Below are positions 24,244 through 32,298 of a stretch of 55,163 bases of DNA, in pieces. The DNA lies in contig CAYVQZ010000035.1 in NCBI GenBank assembly GCA_964453435.1, positions 1-55,163 of the forward strand, read 5' to 3'. The position numbers and the translations under genes were made by a program. The DNA comes from CAYVQZ01 sp964453435. Its GTDB lineage: Bacteria; Abyssobacteria; SURF-5. The notes under the pieces are model-generated. The model had not been told where the DNA came from. It worked only from the letters and a program-made list of their open reading frames with translations, and ran no database searches. The stretch's first letter is position 1. Every line of letters begins with the position of its first letter.

Positions 24244-25716
24244 TCAAATTTGGCCGGTTTCGATATGCCGAATCGCGCGGTGCAAGCGACGGAGACTTTC
24301 TTCTTTCCCGAGCAGTTCGACGGTTTCAAAGAAGCCCGGACCGACGGTTTTGCCCGTCAGCGCGAGACGCGCAGGATGAATCAATTCGCCGAGTTTCATT
24401 CCCTTCCGATCGACGTAGTCGCGGCAGCATGACTCGATTTTCCGGAGATCGAAGGGAGCGCAATCGTGCAGCAGTTCCGCCAGATCGGCCAACGTCGATG
24501 CGACATTCGGTCCGGACCAGTGCTTTTTTACGCCCTTTTCATCGTATTGCCGCACATCTCGAAACAGGAATTCCGACTGCGGAACAATGTCGGTCAGCAG
24601 GTGGAGCCGCTCCTTTGTCGCATGGGCGAGCTTTATGAGCCATTGACGCCTTGATTCACGGTCTTCTTCTCCGAGCAAGCCGGCTCGAATTAAGAAGGGC
24701 GTGAACCGTTCGGCGAGTTCTTCGTCGCTCAGCCCCCGAACATATTGTCCGTTCAACCACAACAGCTTTTTCGGATTGAAGATAGCAGCGGTTTTTACGA
24801 CGTCCGTGATCTCAAAAGCGCTGATTATCTCGGCCCGGTCCATGATTTCCCGGTCATCCTTCGGAGACCAGCCGAGCAGCGCAAGGTAATTCATCATCGC
24901 CTCCGGCAGGAACCCCATTTCCTCGTACGCCGATACGGCGGTGGCTCCGTGCCGTTTGCTCAGGCGAGAACCGTCTTCGCCCATGATAAGCGACACATGC
25001 CCATACGCCGGCAAATCCGCGCCCATCGCGCGAAGCAGGAGTATCTGTTTCGGCGTGTTCGAGATATGGTCTTCGCCACGAATCACATGCGTGATCCGCA
25101 TTGTCACGTCGTCGACAGAAACGGAGAAGTTGTACGTAGGCGTTCCGTCGGAGCGCAGGATAATGAAGTCGGCTATTTCGGAGTTGTCAAACGAGATGCG
25201 CCCGCGCACCATATCATCGAACGCCGTAATTCCGGTAGGAACGCGAAACCGCAGAACGAAGGGCAGCCCCTTTCGTTCGCGGTCCGCCACCGCCGCCGCA
25301 TCGAGGTCTCTGCATCTGCCATCGTAGTGGAGAGGTTTCTTCTGCCTGCGCGCCTCCTCTCGCGCTCGTTCGAGTTCGGCGGACGTGCAGAAGCACTTGT
25401 ACGCCGCTCCTTTTTGCAGCAGACGGTTGGCTTCGGCGCGATAGATTTCCAGGCGCGCCATCTGGTTGTACGGCCCGTATTCGCCGCCAACGTCCGGTCC
25501 CTCATCCCAGTCGATTCCCAGCCATTTCAAGCCGTCGACAATAGCCGCAAACGCCTCGGAGGTGGAGCGCTGCCGGTCGGTGTCCTCGATTCTGAGAATA
25601 AATGTTCCGCGGTTGTGTCGGGCGAAGAGCCAGTTGAAAAGCGCCGTGCGTGCGCCGCCGATATGCAGATAGCCGGTCGGGCTCGGCGCGAAGCGCACCC
25701 TTACCGTCGGCGGCAT
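24244..25716 (-). CDS. gltX: Glutamyl-tRNA synthetase
   Basis: 490-aa class I aminoacyl-tRNA synthetase. The HIGH motif is in PSPTGYLHIGGARTALFNWL (residues 12-31) and the KMSKS counterpart is SRLSKRH. The stem-contact-fold and anticodon-binding helices follow. Charges tRNA-Glu (and tRNA-Gln in many bacteria lacking GlnRS). The start overlaps the nadA stop by one base (TGATG), indicating translational coupling. Confidence 0.96.
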   Translation of the reverse strand: MPPTVRVRFAPSPTGYLHIGGARTALFNWLFARHNRGTFILRIEDTDRQRSTSEAFAAIVDGLKWLGIDWDEGPDVGGEYGPYNQMARLEIYRAEANRLLQKGAAYKCFCTSAELERAREEARRQKKPLHYDGRCRDLDAAAVADRERKGLPFVLRFRVPTGITAFDDMVRGRISFDNSEIADFIILRSDGTPTYNFSVSVDDVTMRITHVIRGEDHISNTPKQILLLRAMGADLPAYGHVSLIMGEDGSRLSKRHGATAVSAYEEMGFLPEAMMNYLALLGWSPKDDREIMDRAEIISAFEITDVVKTAAIFNPKKLLWLNGQYVRGLSDEELAERFTPFLIRAGLLGEEDRESRRQWLIKLAHATKERLHLLTDIVPQSEFLFRDVRQYDEKGVKKHWSGPNVASTLADLAELLHDCAPFDLRKIESCCRDYVDRKGMKLGELIHPARLALTGKTVGPGFFETVELLGKEESLRRLHRAIRHIETGQI

Positions 25717-26657
25717 CAGCGAACCTCCAGCATTCTATCGAGCGATTTTTTCGCTCTCCGCCGGATGTCCTCTGGCACCGTCACCTCGTATCGCATGTGA
25801 CGGAGCGACTGTGCCACCCAATCGAGCGTGGTCATCTTCATGTTCGGGCAGAGGACGTGCCTGGCGGGCAGGAAGAACTTTTTGTCCGGGTTCTCCTTTC
25901 TGAGTCTGTACAGAATACCCATCTCGGTTCCGATGATGAACTCCTTCGCGCCTGACTCCTTTACGAACCGGTACATGCCCGACGTGCTGCACACGTGGTC
26001 GGCCAAATCGACAACTTCCGGCAGACATTCCGGATGGGCGACGAAGAGAGCGTTCGGGCGCTCCTCCTTTGCGCGCTTGACCGCGTCGGGATTGATAAGA
26101 ATATGGGTCGGACAGAATCCCTCGTAGGGGATTATCCTCTTGTCCGTGAAACGCGAGACATAGTGAGCCAGGTTCTTGTCGGGCGTGAAAATGATTGTAT
26201 CCGCATCGACGGATTTGACGACGGCAACCGCGTTGGCCGATGTGCAGCAGATATCGCTCTGCGCCTTGATGTCGGCGCTGGAATTGACGTACGTGACGAC
26301 AACCGCGCCGGGATGCTTCTCTTTCAAAAGCTGAAGCCTCGGCACATCGATCATGTCGGCCATCGGACAACCGGCTTCCTCGACCGGCAGGAGCACGGTT
26401 TTCTGTGGCGAGAGAATTGCCGCGCTCTCGGCCATGAAATGCACGCCGCAAAACACGATGACATCCGCCTTTGTCTCCGCCGCCTTTCTGCTGAGTTCCA
26501 GCGAATCGCCGCAGATGTCGGCGAGTTCCTGTATCTCATCGCGCTGGTAGTTGTGCGCGAGGATGACGGCGTTTCGCTCTTTCCTCAGAAAGGCGATTTC
26601 CTGTTTCAGTTCCTCAACGTATTTCTGATAGTCGGCATGTCTTTCCATGGCTATCAC
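25716..26657 (-). CDS. nadA: Quinolinate synthase A
   Basis: 313-aa iron-sulfur enzyme that condenses iminoaspartate with dihydroxyacetone phosphate to quinolinate in NAD synthesis. Visible: AVILAHNYQRDEIQELADICGDSLEL, FCGVHFMAESAAILSP, DICCTSANA, HPECLPEV and ARHVLCPNMKMT. The cysteines in the last three regions fit the 4Fe-4S ligands. The N-terminus is uncertain: GTG at 26657 or ATG at 26648, neither with a strong ribosome site. No nadB or nadC nearby. Confidence 0.94.
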   Translation of the reverse strand: MIAMERHADYQKYVEELKQEIAFLRKERNAVILAHNYQRDEIQELADICGDSLELSRKAAETKADVIVFCGVHFMAESAAILSPQKTVLLPVEEAGCPMADMIDVPRLQLLKEKHPGAVVVTYVNSSADIKAQSDICCTSANAVAVVKSVDADTIIFTPDKNLAHYVSRFTDKRIIPYEGFCPTHILINPDAVKRAKEERPNALFVAHPECLPEVVDLADHVCSTSGMYRFVKESGAKEFIIGTEMGILYRLRKENPDKKFFLPARHVLCPNMKMTTLDWVAQSLRHMRYEVTVPEDIRRRAKKSLDRMLEVR

Positions 26658-26764
26658 ATTTTCCGGGATGATATCCTTTTTTCATTCCGTTGTCGAAAAC
26701 AGGCTTTCCCTCTCGAGACATCGAAGAAGCGGATTCGCTTTCCGAGTTTCTTGTCTGCGAATGT

Positions 26765-27166
26765 TTACAGCGAGAGCACATCCACCATCTTCTTGGAGTA
26801 GCTCCCGTTATGCGGCCCGGATACGGCCCTGTTGTTTTTATCGACGAGAACTTTCCTGGGTTCCCATTCGCGGGCCTGCGCTTCGTCCATCATGGCGTAG
26901 GAAATGATGATAACGGTATCGCCCTTCGCTCCCAGCCGCGCCGCGGCTCCGTTCAGGCACACCTCTCCACTGCCCCGCCTGCCTTCGATCACATATGTCT
27001 CCAGCCGGACGCCGTTGTTCACATTTACGATTTGAACCCGCTCATACGGAACGATATCGGCCGCATCAAGCAGGTCCGAATCGATTGTGACGCTGCCCTC
27101 ATAGTGAAGGTTGGCGTCGGTCAGCGTTGCCCGATGAATCTTTGATTTGCACATAGTACGATGCAT
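26765..27166 (-). CDS. panD: Aspartate 1-decarboxylase
   Basis: 133-aa pyruvoyl enzyme making beta-alanine for pantothenate. The self-cleavage site YEGSV has Gly24-Ser25 exactly as in E. coli numbering, which confirms the start at 27166 (GGAGG five bases upstream). Downstream NNGVRLETYVIEG and GDTVIIISYA are family hallmarks. Placed directly after panB-panC, giving the complete beta-alanine/pantoate branch. Confidence 0.96.
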   Translation of the reverse strand: MHRTMCKSKIHRATLTDANLHYEGSVTIDSDLLDAADIVPYERVQIVNVNNGVRLETYVIEGRRGSGEVCLNGAAARLGAKGDTVIIISYAMMDEAQAREWEPRKVLVDKNNRAVSGPHNGSYSKKMVDVLSL

Positions 27167-27218
27167 TGTTACCTCCGTTGCGGGTGGGCGTTCTATCGAA
27201 TCGCCTCCCTTTGGTTTG

Positions 27219-28121
27219 TCAACGAACTTTCAGAATTTCATTATCTATGAGGCGCGCCTTGCCAAAGAATACGGCAAGCAGCGCGACGGCCTCCTTGTCC
27301 AGAATTTCCACCTCTTCCAGGGTATCCGGATTCACAATCGAAACATAGTCTATCCGCGCGGCGGGTCTCGCCCCGATGTGGGCCCGTATCGCGGAAACGA
27401 GCCGTCGGGCGTCTCGTTCGCCGGCTCCCGCCATCTTCCTGGCCAATTGCAGCGATTCGTGCAAGCAAACCGCCTGTTTCCTTTCCCCGGGTTCAAGGTA
27501 GGCGTTGCGGGAACTCATCGCCAATCCGTCGGCCTCGCGAACCGTGGGCAGCACCCGTATCTCCATGTTCATGTTCAAGTCCCTTGCCATTGTTCGGATT
27601 ACGACGCATTGCTGATAATCCTTCTGCCCGAAATAGGCCCGATGCGGCAATACAATGTTGAAGAGTTTTGTGCATACGGTCGCAACTCCCCTGAAATGAA
27701 CCGGCCTCGAGACGCCGCAGTGAGACCGGGTCACTCTTTCGACGGTCACATACGTCTGGAAGTCGGGTGAGTACATGGTTTCGGGCGCCGGATAGAAGAG
27801 GTAATCGACCCCCTCTTCCTTCGCCATGCTCTCATCCCTTTCGATGTCTCGGGGATATTTATCCAGGTCCTCATCCGGACCGAACTGGGTCGGATTGACG
27901 AAGATGCTCAGGACAGTTATGTCCGATTCCTCTCGAGCCCCGCGAATCAGGCTGAGGTGCCCCTCGTGCAGGTATCCCATCGTGGGAACGAAACCTATTG
28001 TCATCCCGGCGTCCCTGAGCCTGTTGGCAATGGCCTGCATCTCGACGGGGTCGCGCACGATTTGCATTTCGCTCGGCTTCACATGGCCGCTCTTTCCCGT
28101 CTTTTGCCCGACACCGCTCAT
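27219..28121 (-). CDS. panC: Pantoate-beta-alanine ligase
   Basis: 300-aa class I-like ligase using ATP to join pantoate and beta-alanine. Motifs: GFVPTMGYLHEGHLSLIRGA (ATP-binding HxGH), SIFVNPTQFGPDEDLDKYPR, FGQKDYQQCVVI. The open frame reaches 28370, but the ATG at 28121 overlaps the panB stop as ATGA, which decides the start by coupling. The first about 20 residues (SGVGQKTGKSGHVKPSE) are a non-conserved extension. Confidence 0.96.
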   Translation of the reverse strand: MSGVGQKTGKSGHVKPSEMQIVRDPVEMQAIANRLRDAGMTIGFVPTMGYLHEGHLSLIRGAREESDITVLSIFVNPTQFGPDEDLDKYPRDIERDESMAKEEGVDYLFYPAPETMYSPDFQTYVTVERVTRSHCGVSRPVHFRGVATVCTKLFNIVLPHRAYFGQKDYQQCVVIRTMARDLNMNMEIRVLPTVREADGLAMSSRNAYLEPGERKQAVCLHESLQLARKMAGAGERDARRLVSAIRAHIGARPAARIDYVSIVNPDTLEEVEILDKEAVALLAVFFGKARLIDNEILKVR

Positions 28122-28924
28122 TTGTAAGTATGCTCCTCTGAGGGGAACGCGCCGGACTTGACCTCTTCGATGTATGTCTTGACGGCTTCTTCGATAAGGG
28201 GAGCGAGATGCGCATACCGTTTCACAAATTTCGGCACAAATCGGTCGAACATTCCGAGCAAATCGGGTGTCACGAGGACCTGCCCGTCGCAATCGGGCCC
28301 TGCGCCGATTCCGATAGTGGGGACATTGAGAGATTCGCTCACCCTTTTCGCCAGCTCTGCGGGAACGCATTCGAGAACGATGGAAAAAACCCCTGCGTCC
28401 TGGAGCGCGAGGGCGTCGTCCATTACTTTCCTGGCGGCGGCTTCATCGCGTCCCTGAACCCTGAATCCGCCGAATTTGTGCACAGATTGCGGAGTCAGCC
28501 CGAGATGTCCCATAACCGGAATTCCGCATCGCAGTATTGCTTCAACCTCTTTTGCAAATTCCGCCCCACCCTCGAGCTTGACCGCTTCTGCTTTCCCTTC
28601 CGACACGAACCGGCCCGCGTTCTCGGCCGCCTGCTGGACCGACAATTGATAGCTCATAAAAGGCATGTCGCCCACCACGAGCGAAGCAGGCTGCGCATTG
28701 GCGACGATGCGCGTGTGATAGAGCATTTGTTCCATGGTTGCCGAGAGCGAGTTCGGGTCGCCGGCCACCACCATGGCGGCGGAATCACCCACAAGGAGCA
28801 TATCGATACCGATTCTGCCGAGGAGCGAGGCCATCGGATAGTCGTAGGCGGTGAGCATGGTGATTTTCTCACCGCGTTGTTTCTTTTGGATAATGTCGGG
28901 AACGCTGATTTTCTTCTCAGGCAT
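28118..28924 (-). CDS. panB: 3-methyl-2-oxobutanoate hydroxymethyltransferase
   Basis: 268-aa TIM-barrel enzyme; adds the hydroxymethyl group from methylene-THF to 2-ketoisovalerate, the first pantothenate step. Contains KITMLTAYDYPMASLLGRIGIDMLLVGDS (metal-binding Asp), GDMPFMSYQ, KLEGGAEFAKEV, MGHLGLTPQSVH and IGIGAGPDCDGQVLV. GGGAGGG sits eight bases before ATG 28924; a GTG extension to 28945 is less likely. Preceded by folK with a 96-bp gap. Confidence 0.96.
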   Translation of the reverse strand: MPEKKISVPDIIQKKQRGEKITMLTAYDYPMASLLGRIGIDMLLVGDSAAMVVAGDPNSLSATMEQMLYHTRIVANAQPASLVVGDMPFMSYQLSVQQAAENAGRFVSEGKAEAVKLEGGAEFAKEVEAILRCGIPVMGHLGLTPQSVHKFGGFRVQGRDEAAARKVMDDALALQDAGVFSIVLECVPAELAKRVSESLNVPTIGIGAGPDCDGQVLVTPDLLGMFDRFVPKFVKRYAHLAPLIEEAVKTYIEEVKSGAFPSEEHTYK

Positions 28925-29020
28925 CAAAAAACCCTCCCGAACCAAGCCCGGAAGGGGGAAAAAACCGCTTTGCCTTCCGTCTCGGTCCTCTGTTCAGGAT
29001 CCAAGCGGATATTCGTTTGT

Positions 29021-29506
29021 TTATCCCTGATATTTGCGTACGCCCTGACTCCCGATTCGGTCGCTGAGCTGCTTCGCGGTCAGACCGAGCGTCGGATGTT
29101 TCACCGACGGCGCAATTTCCGCGAGAGGTGTCAGGACAAACGCGCGCTCATGCATGGCGGGGTGCGGAATCTTCAGATTTTCTTCCGACAGCTTTTTATC
29201 GCCGTACAGTAAAATATCTATGTCGATTACTCGCGGTCCCCACTGAAAAGTCTCTTTTCGCCCTGCGCTGCGCTCAACCTCCTTTATGGCGGCCCATAAT
29301 TCCGCCGCTGTATGTTCTGTCTCGATCCGAGCGACAATATTAAGAAAATCCGGCTGGGCTTCAAATCCTACGGGTTCCGTTTCATACAGTGACGATACCC
29401 GCTCCACCCTCACATGTCTGCGCCGGGCAAGGCTATCAAGCGCTTTATTTATATTCGCTTTGCGGTCACCCAGATTGCTTCCGAGACCCAGATAAACCGT
29501 AACCAC
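29021..29506 (-). CDS. folK: HPPK, 6-hydroxymethyl-dihydropterin pyrophosphokinase
   Basis: 161-aa enzyme of folate synthesis; activates the pterin for dihydropteroate synthase. N-terminal YLGLGSNLGDRKANINKAL and GPRVIDIDILLYGD are diagnostic, with EVERSAGRK between them. Start is GTG at 29506, immediately adjacent to the folB stop, so the pair is a tight two-gene folate unit within the run. Confidence 0.95.
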   Translation of the reverse strand: MVTVYLGLGSNLGDRKANINKALDSLARRRHVRVERVSSLYETEPVGFEAQPDFLNIVARIETEHTAAELWAAIKEVERSAGRKETFQWGPRVIDIDILLYGDKKLSEENLKIPHPAMHERAFVLTPLAEIAPSVKHPTLGLTAKQLSDRIGSQGVRKYQG

Positions 29507-29884
29507 TTATTGCCGCTCAGTTCCAAACCGGATGAGTTCAACCTGCGCATAATCGCATATGCCGCTCACCGGCGGATGCGGTTTGCGCACTTTCACCACA
29601 ACCCTCTCGCATTCATACATATCGATTATACCATCGGCAACATCCCGCGCCACTGTTTCGAGAAGATTATGATGCCTCGCGGCAACGATTTCGCCGACGC
29701 GCTCATAGATTTTACTGTAATTAATTGTATCATTGACATCGTCGGACTTGCAAGCCTTTTCCAAATCGGCGTGAATTTCCACGTCCACTTCCAGCCGGGT
29801 GAGTGTCTCGCGCTCCCACTGAGCGACTCCGACGGCGCCGAAGAACACCATATTCTTGAGCGTGATTTTTCCCAAGCTATTCAT
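29507..29884 (-). CDS. folB: Dihydroneopterin aldolase
   Basis: 125-aa enzyme cleaving dihydroneopterin to hydroxymethyldihydropterin, the substrate of FolK next door. Contains GKITLKNMVFFGAVGVAQWERE, VNDTINYSKIYERV (active-site Tyr region), ARHHNLLETVARDVAD and VKVRKPHPPVSGICDYAQVE (Lys/Pro loop). ATG 29884 lies 11 bases after the dapL stop; a longer frame upstream only shadows dapL. Confidence 0.95.
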   Translation of the reverse strand: MNSLGKITLKNMVFFGAVGVAQWERETLTRLEVDVEIHADLEKACKSDDVNDTINYSKIYERVGEIVAARHHNLLETVARDVADGIIDMYECERVVVKVRKPHPPVSGICDYAQVELIRFGTERQ

Positions 29885-29895
29885 TATGAAAGCAG

Positions 29896-31077
29896 TTAGA
29901 ATCGAATGTTCTTGATTCGCTCGACCGCTTCGGCAAGGCGCGCTTTCCTGACGGTAAGGGCCATTCGGACAAATCCCTCGCCGTTGATTCCGAAGCCGAT
30001 GCCGGGCGTGGTGACGATTCCGGCTTCTTTCAGCAGGGTTGCGGTCAATTCTGATGACGAATACCCGGGAGGCGCCGGCACCCAGAGGTAAAAGGTGGCT
30101 TTGGGCTTCGGAACCTTCCACCCCGCCGCGGCAAGACCGTGGACTATAGTGTCGCGGCGTTCCGCATAAATGGAGCGGATGTCTGCTACGATGTTGGCAG
30201 GACACTTGAGAGCTGCTATGGCCGCATACTGCACGGCCTGAAAGACTCCGGAGTCCACATTCGTTTTCACGGCTCTCAGAGCGGAGAGGGCTTCTTGGTT
30301 CCCGACAGCGAAACCGATACGCCAGCCGGTCATGTTATATGTCTTCGAGAGTGAGTGAAACTCGATGGCGACGTCTTTTCCGCCTTCGACCTCGAGGATA
30401 CTGACCGGCCTGGAATCATCATACGTCATTTCGCAATACGCGGCGTCCTGGCAGATGATGACGTTATACCGTTTCGCAAAATCGACCGCCCTCTCGAAAA
30501 GTTCCCTGTTCGCCACAGCCGCGGTCGGGTTGTTCGGATAATTGAGGAACATAAGCTTTGCGCGCCTGGCCAATTGGGGGTCGATGCCCCCGAAATCAGG
30601 CAGAAAATCATTGCTGGCAAGCAACGGAAACGCGTACGGGATGCCGCCCGCGAGCACGGTGCTTGCGTTGTATACCGGGTATCCGGGGTCGGGGAGCAGG
30701 ACGATATCGCCCGGGTTCACAAACGCCAACGGTGTGTGAGCGATCCCTTCCTTGGACCCGATGAGCGTGAGCGCCTCGGTTGCGGGGTCGATCTCGACGT
30801 CGAACCGGCGTTTCATGTAAAGGCTGAATTCGTGCCTGGCTTCCAGCAATCCCTCATATGAAGGATACCGGTGGTTTTCGGGATTTCGGGCCGCTTCGCA
30901 AAGGGCCTCGATGATGCCCTCAGGCGTGGGTAAATCGGGGTCGCCCACCCCGAGATTGATAATATCGACGCCCTCCTCGATTGCCTTGCGCTTTGCCCTG
31001 TCAATTTCGGAGAACAAATAAGGCGGAAGTTGAGCAAGTCGTTGAGCCCGGTCAATTCGAAATTCTTCCATGCCCAA
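29896..31077 (-). CDS. dapL: LL-diaminopimelate aminotransferase
   Basis: 393-aa fold-type I PLP enzyme converting tetrahydrodipicolinate directly to LL-diaminopimelate for lysine and peptidoglycan. Diagnostic: INLGVGDPDLPTP, LIGSKEGIAHTPLAFVNPGD, DPGYPVYNASTVLAGG, FLNYPNNPTAAVA and the PLP lysine in HSLSKTYNMTGWRIGFAVG. General class I aminotransferases are close, but the SKEGIAH and SLSKTYNMTGWR blocks favour the DapL family. It follows the FAH gene after 12 bp. Confidence 0.9.
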   Translation of the reverse strand: MGMEEFRIDRAQRLAQLPPYLFSEIDRAKRKAIEEGVDIINLGVGDPDLPTPEGIIEALCEAARNPENHRYPSYEGLLEARHEFSLYMKRRFDVEIDPATEALTLIGSKEGIAHTPLAFVNPGDIVLLPDPGYPVYNASTVLAGGIPYAFPLLASNDFLPDFGGIDPQLARRAKLMFLNYPNNPTAAVANRELFERAVDFAKRYNVIICQDAAYCEMTYDDSRPVSILEVEGGKDVAIEFHSLSKTYNMTGWRIGFAVGNQEALSALRAVKTNVDSGVFQAVQYAAIAALKCPANIVADIRSIYAERRDTIVHGLAAAGWKVPKPKATFYLWVPAPPGYSSSELTATLLKEAGIVTTPGIGFGINGEGFVRMALTVRKARLAEAVERIKNIRF

Positions 31078-31089
31078 TCCTCCCGCAGT

Positions 31090-31854
31090 TTAACGGGTTT
31101 CTTTTTCCACCGTGTTAATGAGCGAACCGATCTTCTCAATTCTGACTTCAATCGTGTCTCCCGGCTCCATGGGACCGATGCCGGAAGGAGTGCCCGTTGC
31201 GATCACGTCGCCCGGCAACAGCGTCATGACGCCGGAAACGAAGCTGACCAGTTCGTTTACTTTGAAAATGAGCAAATCGGTGGTGGACGACTGCTTCACT
31301 TCCCCATTCAGAAGAGCTTCCACTCTAAGACCAATCGGGTCGATGTCGGTTACGATATACGGTCCGAGCGGGCAAAATGTGTCAAATGATTTCGACCTGG
31401 TCCACTGGCCGTCCATACCTTGCATCAGGCGTTCCGTGACGTCGTTCAAGCATGTGTAACCAAGGATAACGGAAGAGACTTCCTCGAGAGAGACATGGCT
31501 GCACTTCCGCCCGATGACAACCCCCAGCTCGGCCTCGTAATCGACTCGCACTCCCGACAGGGGATATATGATGGGCCGGCCCGGCCCGATCACGGAAGTC
31601 GAAGGCTTGATGAAAAGAACGGGCGCATCAGGCCGCTGCATGCCGGATTCCTCGATATGTTCCTGGTAATTCAAACCAACGGCTACGACCTTCGAAGGAG
31701 TCGTCGGGGCAAGCAGGTCGACTTCCGCCAGAGCCCTTTTCTTCCCCGTCTTTTCGATGCCGGAAAAAGGGCGCCCCCCGAGCGTCAAAATGTCATCGCC
31801 CTCGAGAAGTCCGTACTCTTCGGTTTGCCCACATCTGTAACGACAAATCCTCAA
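31090..31854 (-). CDS. Fumarylacetoacetate hydrolase family protein
   Basis: 254-aa FAH-fold enzyme (hydrolase, isomerase or decarboxylase of 2-oxo acids). Shows AVGLNYQEHIEESG, a metal site DYEAELGVVIGRKC, FDTFCPLGPYIV and GDVIATGTPSGIGPMEPGDTIEVRI. The start is unusual: TTG at 31854 with AGGAGGT at 31861-31867, six bases upstream, giving MRICRYRCGQTEEYGLLEG, exactly where relatives begin. The longer frame to 32106 runs through the repeat and is rejected. First gene of the long minus-strand run. Confidence 0.9.
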   Translation of the reverse strand: MRICRYRCGQTEEYGLLEGDDILTLGGRPFSGIEKTGKKRALAEVDLLAPTTPSKVVAVGLNYQEHIEESGMQRPDAPVLFIKPSTSVIGPGRPIIYPLSGVRVDYEAELGVVIGRKCSHVSLEEVSSVILGYTCLNDVTERLMQGMDGQWTRSKSFDTFCPLGPYIVTDIDPIGLRVEALLNGEVKQSSTTDLLIFKVNELVSFVSGVMTLLPGDVIATGTPSGIGPMEPGDTIEVRIEKIGSLINTVEKETR

Positions 31855-31955
31855 GAAAATACCTCCTGCGAGACTGTCCCGTGATTCATGGCGAAGGTTG
31901 TTTGCTTTGGGGACAGTGAGAGTGTCTGACGGTTCCACATTTTGCCGAACAACAA

Positions 31956-32057
31956 GCTTTGGTGGCTGTACCCAATTACGGAATCCCCTGTCTTTTGCGC
32001 TGAGCGGAGCGAAGTCCCGCGCGTTCGCGGGATAGATTGGCGGACTGCCCCCAAAGC
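31956..32057. repeat. Composite palindromic repeat, copy B
   Basis: Arms GCTTTGGTGGC (31956-31966) and GCCCCCAAAGC (32047-32057). The left part is nearly identical to the copy at 5119 (CCAATTACGGAATCCCCTGT), and the centre carries a different insertion with its own hairpin TCCCGCGCG-TTCGCGGGA. The tail ATCCCGAATCGTGAGA is shared with the first copy. It lies between the operon promoter and the FAH start. Confidence 0.85.
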
Positions 32058-32164
32058 AGGGTATCCCGAATCGTGAGACCCATTCACAGTTCTTTTCGCC
32101 GAGCAATCATGGGGCATATTCCTGCGCTGGCTGAATATCCGACATCAGAGCGAGAATGAAACAG

Positions 32165-32186
32165 AAAAAGCCGGAACGTTTCCGGC
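32165..32186 (-). terminator. Promoter-proximal terminator / possible attenuator
   Basis: On the minus strand GCCGGAA (32180-32186) pairs with TTCCGGC (32170-32176) over a 3-base loop, followed by five T. The left arm can alternatively pair with TTCTGGCC (32194-32201) just upstream, so two mutually exclusive hairpins exist, as in attenuators. No minus-strand gene lies upstream for which it could be an ordinary terminator. Confidence 0.65.
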
Positions 32187-32210
32187 CCGATTCGGCCAGA
32201 ATTTCCGCGT

Positions 32211-32239
32211 ATTGTAGCACCCGACTATTTTTCTGTCAA
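32211..32239 (-). promoter_or_regulatory. Strong sigma70 promoter for the 11-gene operon
   Basis: Minus strand TTGACA (32234-32239), 17-base spacer, TACAAT (32211-32216): a near-consensus promoter. Expected start near 32204, only about 20 bases before the terminator-like hairpin. It is the only clear promoter ahead of the FAH-dapL-fol-pan-nadA-gltX-hfl run. Confidence 0.75.
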
Positions 32240-32298
32240 CAAGCAGGACACCAACAGAACTGAGGAAACAGGCGGAGAGCAAGGGAACGGGGAGAAAC

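Noticed and set aside
31090..32106. 338-aa version of the FAH protein
   Set aside because: The extra N-terminus reads through the palindromic repeat; a TTG start with AGGAGGT at 31861-31867 fits the family.
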